Shown one piece after another: positions 1-5,680 of a stretch of DNA of 5,680 bases. The notes below the pieces were generated by a model. The model had not been told where the DNA came from, ran no database searches, and saw only the letters and a list, made by a program, of their open reading frames with translations. A program made the translations under genes and the position numbers. How positions within the stretch are numbered: the first letter of the stretch is position 1; each line of letters opens with the position of its first letter. Origin of the DNA: Bacteroidetes bacterium UBA7688 (GTDB taxonomy: Bacteria > Bacteroidota > Bacteroidia > Chitinophagales > Chitinophagaceae); the NCBI GenBank assembly GCA_002482815.1, contig DLGS01000157.1, forward strand, positions 1 to 5,680, given 5' to 3'.

Positions 1-1649
1 CTGATTTAGAATATGCTGAAGTAATTATTGTGGCCGGAGCCAATGTAAGTGAAACTTTTCCAACTTTAACCCATTGGATTTGGAAAGCCAGAGACCGTGG
101 AGCAAAACTGATAGTGATTGACCCGAGAATGATTCCGTTGGCCAGAACAGCGGATCTTCATTTGGATGTTCGTCCTGGGACAGATTCAGCTTTGTATGGT
201 GCTATGTTAAAATATTTGGTGGATCACGACATGCTGGATCACGATTTTATTGACAATCATACGTCTGGTTTTCAGGAAACGATAGATTCTGTAAAAGACT
301 ATACCTTGGAATGGGCAGAGGAAGTTACAGGTATTAAAAAAGAAAAAATTCAACAAGCTGCCGAATTGTGGGGCAAAGCCAAAACGAGTTTTTTACTTCA
401 TGCTCGCGGAATCGAACATCATTCTAAAGGAGTAGATAATGTTTTGGGTTGTATTAATTTAGTTTTAGCAACAGGGAGAATTGGACGCCCGTATTGTGGT
501 TATGCTACTATTACTGGACAGGGAAATGGACAGGGAGGTAGAGAGCACGGTCATAAATGCGATCAATTACCAGGGAATAGAGACATTGAAAATCCGGAAC
601 ATCGCAAATATATTTCAGAAGTTTGGGGTATTAATGAGAAAGATATGCCCGGAAAAGGGTTGTCGGCTTATGAAATAATTGAAGCCATTCATCGTGGGGA
701 AATCAAAGGATTATTGTCTATTTGTTTCAATCCGTTGGTTTCCCTGCCCAATAGTAATTATGTTCGGGAGGCTTTAGAAAAGTTAGAATTTTATGTTTGT
801 ATTGACTTTTTCTTAAACGAAACAGCTCGTCATGCCGATATTGTTTTGGCAGGATCATTACAGGAGGAAGAAGAAGGGACCACCACTTCAGCCGAAGGGC
901 GTGTTATCCGAATCCGTCAGGCAGTTACTCCTCCGGGAGATGCAAGAACTGATACTTCCATTGTTTTGGAATTAGCCAAACGTTTAGGAGAGGAGGATAA
1001 ATTTACGTATGATAGCAGCGAAGCCGTTTTTAACGAATTGCGGGTAGCTTCAAAAGGAGGAACTGCTGATTATTACGGAATTACCTACCAGAGAATTGAA
1101 GACGAAATGGGTGTTTTTTGGCCTTGTCCAGAAATAGGACATCCGGGAACACCGCGTTTATGGGAAGATAAAAAATTTAGAACAGCTGACGAAAGAGCGC
1201 ATTTTAATCCAGCGCCTTACAAACTTCCAGGTGAGGTGCCTGATGCCGATTATCCAATAATTTTGACGACGGGACGTGTGGTTTCTCAATATTTGAGTGG
1301 TACACAAACACGAAGAATTGGAAAATTGGTTGATCAGTATCCAGAACCCTTATTGGAAATTCATCCAAATTTAGCGTACCAATACGGAATCAAACAGAGG
1401 GAATTGATAAAAGTTACAACCCGTCGTGGTGAAGGAATTTTTCCTGCAAATATTGTAGAAACGATTCGCGAAGATACGGTTTTTATACCGTACCACTGGT
1501 CTGGAAAAAAATCAGCAAACCAATTAACTCCCGGAACATTAGATCCTATTTCTAAAATTCCGGAATTTAAAGTTTGTGCTTGTCATCTGGAACCATTGCG
1601 TGAAATAGCACCACCTTCTAGCGAATCTATGGCTTATGCTAGTGTTTAA
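1..1649 (+). CDS. nasC: NasC/NarB-type molybdopterin nitrate reductase, large subunit (5' partial)
   Basis: Catalytic subunit that would reduce nitrate to nitrite at a bis-MGD molybdenum centre. The frame is open from base 3, so the GTG at 30 is an internal Val codon and not the start; 548 residues are visible. Relative to Bacillus subtilis NasC (about 710 residues, recalled), roughly the first 190 are missing, including the N-terminal [4Fe-4S] cysteines and the molybdenum-ligand cysteine, so neither can be checked. Visible family signatures are ADLHLDVRPGTDSAL, the GQGNGQGGREHG stretch followed by DQLPG (bases about 517-582), the HADIVLAGS/EEEGTTTSAEGRV segment, TTGRVVSQYLSGTQTR opening the dinucleotide-binding domain, and a C-terminal HWSG...DPISKIPEFKVCA. 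There is no C-terminal BFD-type [2Fe-2S] domain as in Klebsiella NasA. The short tail after HLEPL is extra. GQGNGQGGREHG argues for nitrate reductase over formate dehydrogenase. Substrate assignment is by family only. It is followed after 17 bases by its probable iron-sulfur partner. Confidence 0.88.
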   Translation, partial: DLEYAEVIIVAGANVSETFPTLTHWIWKARDRGAKLIVIDPRMIPLARTADLHLDVRPGTDSALYGAMLKYLVDHDMLDHDFIDNHTSGFQETIDSVKDYTLEWAEEVTGIKKEKIQQAAELWGKAKTSFLLHARGIEHHSKGVDNVLGCINLVLATGRIGRPYCGYATITGQGNGQGGREHGHKCDQLPGNRDIENPEHRKYISEVWGINEKDMPGKGLSAYEIIEAIHRGEIKGLLSICFNPLVSLPNSNYVREALEKLEFYVCIDFFLNETARHADIVLAGSLQEEEEGTTTSAEGRVIRIRQAVTPPGDARTDTSIVLELAKRLGEEDKFTYDSSEAVFNELRVASKGGTADYYGITYQRIEDEMGVFWPCPEIGHPGTPRLWEDKKFRTADERAHFNPAPYKLPGEVPDADYPIILTTGRVVSQYLSGTQTRRIGKLVDQYPEPLLEIHPNLAYQYGIKQRELIKVTTRRGEGIFPANIVETIREDTVFIPYHWSGKKSANQLTPGTLDPISKIPEFKVCACHLEPLREIAPPSSESMAYASV

Positions 1650-1666
1650 CATCTAAAAAACAAAAA

Positions 1667-2236
1667 ATGAATTATACCAATTTTAATAAAAATGAAGAGT
1701 TTTTTGTAGATATGCAACGTTGCATTGGCTGTAAAGCCTGTGAAATGGCTTGTGCTGAATGCGAAACCAATGGTCAGGAATCTTTAATTCACGTAAATTA
1801 TGTCGATAGGGCATCAACTGTGCAAACTACTGTACAGGTGTGTATGCATTGTGACGATCCTGTTTGTGCAAATGTGTGTCCTGCTGATGCAATTTCAAAA
1901 GACGAATTCGGAATTGTTCATACTGCCAATACGGAAAGATGTATTGGTTGTTCGAATTGTGTGAGTGCCTGTCCATTTGGCGTGCCTAAAAAAGAAGAAT
2001 CCTACGATTTGATGATGAAATGTACGATGTGCTATGACAGAACTAGCGTGGGCAAAAAACCTATGTGTGCTACGGTTTGTCCAAGTGGGGCTTTGTTTTA
2101 CGGCACCAGAGAGGAAATACAAGAGATGCGTCCAAATAGTTCACCAGTAAATACTTTCCTTTTCGGAGAAGAGGTAGTGAATACAAAAGTTAATATTATG
2201 ATGCCAAAAGGCAGTAATCAATTAATAATTTATTAG
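1667..2236 (+). CDS. DmsB-like ferredoxin subunit with four [4Fe-4S] clusters
   Basis: Electron-transfer subunit of 189 residues, close in length to DmsB/NrfC/FdhB-type beta subunits (about 200). Sixteen cysteines fall in four classical groups: C19-C22-C25-C29 (CIGCKACEMAC), C59-C62-C67-C71 (CMHCDDPVCANVCP), C92-C95-C98-C102 (CIGCSNCVSACP) and C119-C122-C134-C138 (CTMC, then CATVCP after an 11-residue insert). In this family the clusters form a wire passing electrons to the molybdenum subunit. One further cysteine, C33, lies outside the groups. There is no signal peptide or membrane segment, so it would be cytoplasmic unless carried by a Tat-exported partner. The ATG at 1667 is preceded by an A-rich tract and leaves a usual short leader before the first cluster. 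It sits 17 bases after the nitrate reductase gene and 5 bases before the Rieske gene, so co-transcription is very likely. Confidence 0.93.
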   Translation: MNYTNFNKNEEFFVDMQRCIGCKACEMACAECETNGQESLIHVNYVDRASTVQTTVQVCMHCDDPVCANVCPADAISKDEFGIVHTANTERCIGCSNCVSACPFGVPKKEESYDLMMKCTMCYDRTSVGKKPMCATVCPSGALFYGTREEIQEMRPNSSPVNTFLFGEEVVNTKVNIMMPKGSNQLIIY

Positions 2237-2241
2237 AATTC

Positions 2242-2760
2242 ATGTCTAAAGAAGATAATTTAAATAAAAATTGGAAAAAAGATTTTCCAATCGAAAAACA
2301 ACAGGCAACCAATGTCAGTCGTCGTGATTTTGCGAAATTCCTCACACTAGTATCAGGCGGATTAATGGTTGGAAGTGGTCTGGTGGCAGCCAAAGCGCAC
2401 CTATTTCCAAAAGATGAGCTGGATGGAGAGCACTTTGTATGTAAAAAAGAGGAGGTGCCTGTAGGTGGTACACGTGCTTTTGTTATCGAAGGAAGTACAA
2501 TCCCTTATATATTGATTCATCTGGAGACGGGAGAATTCAAAGCGTATGAACAAAAATGCACCCATCTTTCCTGCTCTGTTTTTTATAAGCCTGGCACCGG
2601 CATTATTCATTGTCCATGTCACGAAGGATCTTTTGACGCTCAAACCGGAGATGTTATCGCGGGGCCCCCGCCCAGAGCTTTGCCTAAATTAGAAGTGCTT
2701 TTTAAAGAGGATGGCATCTATGTAAAAGCATCAGAAAATCTGGAAGAGAAACTAGGATAA
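2242..2760 (+). CDS. Tat-signal, membrane-anchored Rieske [2Fe-2S] protein
   Basis: A 172-residue protein resembling the Rieske subunit of bc1/b6f complexes. The N-terminus has a twin-arginine motif SRRDFAKFL (residues 26-34) followed by a hydrophobic stretch (about 33-50). This predicts Tat export with retention as an N-terminal anchor, placing the cluster domain outside the cytoplasmic membrane. The cluster motifs are CTHLSC (106-111) and CPCHEGSF (124-131). By family rules C106, H108, C124 and H127 bind the cluster, and C111-C126 form the disulfide typical of high-potential Rieske proteins; GPPPRALP (141-148) is the Pro loop. No cytochrome b gene is in the window. Its place in the nitrate reductase run, 5 bases after the four-cluster protein, suggests it supplies electrons to that enzyme, but this is inference. 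Haloarchaeal nitrate reductase operons also contain a Rieske gene, a known parallel. Confidence 0.92.
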   Translation: MSKEDNLNKNWKKDFPIEKQQATNVSRRDFAKFLTLVSGGLMVGSGLVAAKAHLFPKDELDGEHFVCKKEEVPVGGTRAFVIEGSTIPYILIHLETGEFKAYEQKCTHLSCSVFYKPGTGIIHCPCHEGSFDAQTGDVIAGPPPRALPKLEVLFKEDGIYVKASENLEEKLG

Positions 2761-2779
2761 ATCCCTAAAATAAAAAACC

Positions 2780-3034
2780 ATGAGTACTTTTAGAACTAGT
2801 CAGAATCAAGCCAATCCGAATAAATTAAATGCGATACTTTCTACCATTATTTTTATATTAATACTAAATGTGACTATTCAAATTTGGTTATTATATGCCG
2901 CCTTGAACAATGCTTTGGATAATAATAAAGAAATCCTTATTCCTGCATTTATAGCTTCATTAATATTATTTTTGATAGGTGTCGGTTTGCTTTATTACTT
3001 ACCAATTGGAAATTTGAAGAATAAACGGTTATAA
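2780..3034 (+). CDS. Small two-helix membrane protein, function unknown
   Basis: An 84-residue protein with two clear hydrophobic segments, about residues 18-43 and 52-73, joined by a short polar turn (NNALDNNKE). The N-terminus is polar and rich in Asn/Gln/Ser, and the C-terminus is basic (KNKRL). Both ends are therefore probably cytoplasmic. It contains no histidine and no cysteine, so it cannot bind haem or an iron-sulfur cluster through those residues. It begins 19 bases after the Rieske gene behind an A-rich leader and is the last gene of the run. An anchor or assembly role for the nitrate reductase/Rieske complex would fit the context but nothing in the protein shows it. It may belong to a domain-of-unknown-function family found in Bacteroidota; I cannot place it with certainty. 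Sampled lines are very AT-rich (12 G+C of 60 at 2821-2880), as expected for a membrane gene. Confidence 0.75.
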   Translation: MSTFRTSQNQANPNKLNAILSTIIFILILNVTIQIWLLYAALNNALDNNKEILIPAFIASLILFLIGVGLLYYLPIGNLKNKRL

Positions 3035-3085
3035 ATTGATTTTAGAGTTTCAAATTAATGTTTTCTTTAGATGTGAAGCAAAGTG

Positions 3086-3637
3086 ATGGTGCTTATTATA
3101 AAAAATATGGTTTGTAACCGCTGTATTATGTTGGTACAGAATGAATTGAAAAAGTTGGGCTTAAACCTAAAGAGCATAAAGCTGGGAGAGGTTACACTTA
3201 GCAGCGAACCTACGACTCAAGAATTATTTAAATTGGAAAAAGCGCTCCTTGCATTAGGATTTGAAATCATTGACGATAAGAGAAACAGAACTGTAGAAAG
3301 AATAAAAAATATAATTATTGATTTGATACATCATCAATACAATGGTGTAAAAACCAATCTTCCGATGTATTAAGCGACAAACTTCAACATGATTACAATT
3401 ATTTGTCCAACCTGTTTTCCGAAGCGCAAGGCAGCACTATTGAAGAGTACTTCATCGCCCAAAAAATAGAAAAGATGAAAGAACTATTGGTTTACGACGA
3501 ATTGTCCTTGAGTGAAATTGCATTTCGCCTTAATTACTCCAGTGTTAAGCAATCAGTTCAAAAAGGTAACCGGGCTTACTCCGAGCTATTTCAAGCAAAT
3601 ACGGGATGATAAAAGAAAACCATCGGATAAGGTCTAA
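3086..3637 (+). pseudogene. Broken AraC-family regulator with N-terminal HMA-like domain
   Basis: Three segments in two frames rebuild one protein of about 186 residues, near the length I recall for the small HMA/AraC regulators of Bacteroidota copper loci. Segment 1 (3086-3360) has an HMA-like fold with a probable metal site MVCNRC, then runs into TAA at 3371. Restoring one T near 3359-3361 opens the next frame: it continues as LSDVLSDKLQHDYNYLSNLF and through the helix-turn-helix part (AQKIEKMKELL, LSLSEIAFRLNYSS) up to about 3546. A second lesion there lost about 8 bases, removing roughly Ala-His/Tyr-Leu. Segment 3 (3548-3637) resumes in the original frame with SNQFKKVTGLTPSYFKQIRD and ends at TAA 3635-3637. 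The ATG at 3086 is preferred over the GTG at 3083. A stable full protein cannot be made by normal decoding. The likely former role was metal-responsive control of the adjacent copA. The first lesion alone could be a homopolymer sequencing error; the second is harder to explain that way. Confidence 0.88.
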
Positions 3638-3724
3638 GTAAATCTTACAAATCCATTTCATAATTCCACAACGCTTCCCACCCATATTATCCCAATTTTG
3701 TATTGTTAATTAAAGCAAAAAAAA
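3638..3724 (+). promoter_or_regulatory. Probable copA promoter/leader region
   Basis: This 87-base gap separates the broken regulator from copA and is the obvious place for the copA promoter and the regulator's operator. CAATTTTG at 3693-3700 matches the Bacteroidota -7 consensus TAnnTTTG except for its first base, and would put transcription start about 20 bases before the ATG. I see no TTG-type -33 element at the usual distance upstream, which would suit an activator-dependent promoter. The 8-base palindrome TTAATTAA (3706-3713) is AT-rich and may be chance. No terminator hairpin is seen after the pseudogene, so read-through from upstream is also possible. Confidence 0.35.
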
Positions 3725-5680
3725 ATGGCAACAGATAAAAAGAAGCAAGTCATTTATCTTCCCTTGGAAGATGTAGAAAGCGAACATTGTGCACTCATCG
3801 TTGAAAAGGGACTGGCAAGATTGAAAAGCATAGAAACACACCAGGTAGAGCTGAACAACCGCAGGGCTGTTATCACGGTTGACAACACACAAGCGGTAGC
3901 GGAAGCGATTAAAGCAATCAAGGACTTGGGGTATGGCGTTTCGACCGTAAAAAATACATTTCCAGTATTAGGGATGACCTGCGCCTCTTGCGCGGGCAGT
4001 GCCGAGAGCATTGTTACATACGAGCCAGGAGTGGTAAGCGCTGCTGTAAATTTTGCAACGGGTAATCTTACCGTTGAATACCTGCCCAATATGACCGATG
4101 CGGCCACGCTGCAAAAAGCGGTACAATCTATCGGTTACGATTTATTGATTGAGGATGAAACCAAACAGCAGGAAACTTTAGAAGTAATCCATGCTCAAAA
4201 ATTCCAGAATCTAAAAACCAAAACCATTTGGGCAACTATCCTGTCTTTTCCTGTGGTTGTTATTGGGATGTTCTTTATGAATATGCCCTACGCAGACCCT
4301 ATAATGTGGCTGTTTTCTACACCTGTTGTCTTATGGTTAGGCAAAGATTTTTTCATCAATGCATGGAAACAGGCTAAACACCGTTCAGCCAATATGGATA
4401 CACTGGTGGCACTCAGTACAGGCATTGCATATCTGTTCAGTGTATTCAATATGATGCTGCCTGAATTTTGGCATCAACGCGGATTACACGCCCATGTTTA
4501 TTTTGAAGCGGCGTCTGTTATTATTGCATTCATTCTGCTGGGAAAATTACTGGAAGAAAAAGCCAAAGGGAATACCTCTTCAGCAATTAAAAAGCTGATG
4601 GGCCTACAGCCCAAAAGTGTCATTGTGATACTACCGGACGGAACTCAAAAACAGACTGCTATTGAAGAGGTAAATACAGGTGATGTTATTCTTGTAAAAC
4701 CGGGCGAAAAAATTGCAGTGGATGGTATGGTAACCTCAGGCAGTTCTTATGTTGATGAGAGTATGCTGAGTGGCGAGCCTGTAGCTGTACTAAAAAAAGA
4801 AAATGAAAAGGTATTTGCAGGAACGGTTAACCAAAAAGGGAGCTTTCAATTTAAGGCCGTTAAAGTAGGAAAAGAAACGATGCTTGCCCAAATTATCAAA
4901 ACCGTACAGGATGCGCAGGGAAGCAAAGCACCTGTACAGAAATTGGTAGATAAGATTGCTGGCATATTTGTTCCTGTTGTGATAGGAATTGCCATCCTGA
5001 CATTTATGTTGTGGTTTGTTTTGGGTGGCGATAACGGAGTGGTACATGGATTGCTCGCAGCCGTTACGGTATTGGTTATCGCCTGTCCCTGCGCCTTGGG
5101 TTTAGCAACCCCGACTGCTATTATGGTGGGTGTTGGTAAAGGTGCTGAGAATGGCATCCTGATTAAAGATGCAGAAAGCCTTGAACTGGCAAAGAAAGTT
5201 GACGCTATTGTTTTAGACAAAACCGGAACCATTACTGAGGGACGGCCAGAGGTTACGGGTTTCAAATGGCTGAACAATGATGATACAGCCAGCAATGTTT
5301 TAATGAGCATTGAAAAACAATCGGAGCACCCATTGGCAGAAGCCGTAGTGAAACATTTTGACGGCATACCTGCACCCATATTGTCCGGTTTTGAAAGTAT
5401 AACCGGTAAAGGTGCGAAAGCCGGCCATGAAAATGACACCTATTATGTGGGCAATAAAAAGTTATTGGCAGAAAACAACATCATCATTGATGACCAATTA
5501 CAAATCCAGGCTGAAGAATGGGGCAACCAATCCAAAACTGTTATTTGGTTTTCAAACAGCAGACAGGCTCTTGCTGTAATTGCGATTTCCGACAAGATAA
5601 AAGAAAAATCGGTACAGGCTATTCAGGAAATGCAGGCTATGGACATTGACCTTTATATGCTTACCGGAGATAATGAAGCC
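3725..5680 (+). CDS. copA: Copper-exporting P1B-type ATPase CopA (3' partial)
   Basis: ATP-driven exporter of Cu(I) across the cytoplasmic membrane. The frame is open from ATG 3725 to the window edge without a stop: 652 residues, with perhaps 150-190 missing by comparison with family length. Order of domains: a degenerate HMA domain (about 9-75) reading VESEHC where MTCxxC is expected, so only C22 remains and S19 replaces the first cysteine; an intact HMA domain (about 78-145) with GMTCASC, C86/C89; membrane segments about 167-185, 191-206, 224-245, 258-275, 408-430 and 436-462; the actuator SGEP loop (349-352); CPC ion site (454-456), diagnostic of Cu(I) ATPases; phosphorylation motif DKTGT (498-502, Asp498); HP in SEHPLAEA (535-536); GKG nucleotide loop (561-563); TGDN (647-650). 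The hinge, TM7 and TM8 lie beyond the edge. The 87-base gap to the AraC remnant and shared strand imply former control by that regulator. Sampled lines are richer in G+C (33 of 60 at 3961-4020) than the genes to the left. Confidence 0.95.
   Translation, partial: MATDKKKQVIYLPLEDVESEHCALIVEKGLARLKSIETHQVELNNRRAVITVDNTQAVAEAIKAIKDLGYGVSTVKNTFPVLGMTCASCAGSAESIVTYEPGVVSAAVNFATGNLTVEYLPNMTDAATLQKAVQSIGYDLLIEDETKQQETLEVIHAQKFQNLKTKTIWATILSFPVVVIGMFFMNMPYADPIMWLFSTPVVLWLGKDFFINAWKQAKHRSANMDTLVALSTGIAYLFSVFNMMLPEFWHQRGLHAHVYFEAASVIIAFILLGKLLEEKAKGNTSSAIKKLMGLQPKSVIVILPDGTQKQTAIEEVNTGDVILVKPGEKIAVDGMVTSGSSYVDESMLSGEPVAVLKKENEKVFAGTVNQKGSFQFKAVKVGKETMLAQIIKTVQDAQGSKAPVQKLVDKIAGIFVPVVIGIAILTFMLWFVLGGDNGVVHGLLAAVTVLVIACPCALGLATPTAIMVGVGKGAENGILIKDAESLELAKKVDAIVLDKTGTITEGRPEVTGFKWLNNDDTASNVLMSIEKQSEHPLAEAVVKHFDGIPAPILSGFESITGKGAKAGHENDTYYVGNKKLLAENNIIIDDQLQIQAEEWGNQSKTVIWFSNSRQALAVIAISDKIKEKSVQAIQEMQAMDIDLYMLTGDNEA

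Noticed and set aside
30..32. GTG as start codon of the nitrate reductase gene
   Set aside because: The frame is open upstream to base 3 (reading DLEYAEVII) and the protein would lack about 190 N-terminal residues of its family; the gene simply enters from outside the window.
481..678. Second + strand frame inside the nitrate reductase gene
   Set aside because: Shadow of a strongly conserved coding frame; its product resembles no family.
3033..3056. Hairpin AAATTGA...TCAAATT followed by a T-rich stretch as terminator of the nitrate operon
   Set aside because: Seven pairs with a mismatch, a 10-base loop and only AT-rich pairing; too weak to claim.
3058..3117. Short open frame starting MFSLDVKQSDG
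   Set aside because: Only 19 codons plus stop, overlaps the AraC start in another frame, no recognisable features.
3350..3373. Programmed ribosomal frameshift in the AraC gene
   Set aside because: No slippery heptamer or downstream structure is evident at AATCTTCCGATG, and a second independent lesion further on would still disrupt the DNA-binding domain.
3403..3609. Separate 68-codon gene with TTG start
   Set aside because: It is the middle segment of the broken AraC gene; the frame extends upstream to the first lesion and its C-terminal residues after SSV are out-of-frame reading past the second lesion.
4846..5439. Antisense frame of 197 codons opposite copA (also 3754-4107 and 4790-5047)
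   Set aside because: They lie opposite the conserved CopA frame, whose motifs CPC and DKTGT are unmistakable; the antisense products show low-complexity Ser/Thr/Pro composition typical of shadow frames.

Overview
The window reads as a chromosomal segment, or a chromosome/genomic-island junction, from a member of the Bacteroidota, probably a Flavobacterium- or Sphingobacterium-like organism. The base composition is AT-rich, start codons are preceded by A-rich tracts rather than clear Shine-Dalgarno sequences, and the short HMA/AraC regulator next to a CopA with a degenerate first metal-binding domain matches what I recall of Bacteroidota copper modules. Everything recognisable lies on the + strand. 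No RNA gene, insertion sequence, CRISPR array or long repeat was seen.

Bases 1-3034 form a tight four-gene run with gaps of 17, 5 and 19 bases. It begins inside a NasC/NarB-type molybdopterin nitrate reductase whose 5' end lies outside the window. Next come a DmsB-like protein with four [4Fe-4S] motifs, a Tat-signal Rieske [2Fe-2S] protein of the bc1 type, and an 84-residue protein with two membrane segments. Read together they look like an electron chain feeding a nitrate reductase from the membrane. No flavoprotein reductase, cytochrome b or NrfD-type anchor is visible, so the electron source is unresolved.

Bases 3086-3637 are the remains of a small AraC-family regulator with an N-terminal HMA-like domain. 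It is broken by two frame-changing lesions: a 1-base loss near 3359-3361 and a loss of about 8 bases near 3546-3548. Together they remove about 9 bases, so the final segment returns to the first reading frame.

Bases 3638-3724 are an 87-base intergenic gap that probably carries the copA promoter. From 3725 an uninterrupted frame runs off the right edge (652 codons visible). It encodes a P1B-type copper-exporting ATPase, CopA, with a degenerate HMA domain, an intact HMA domain, six of the expected eight membrane segments, CPC, DKTGT, HP and TGDN motifs. The central biological point of the right half is an apparently intact copper exporter sitting directly behind its own disrupted regulator.
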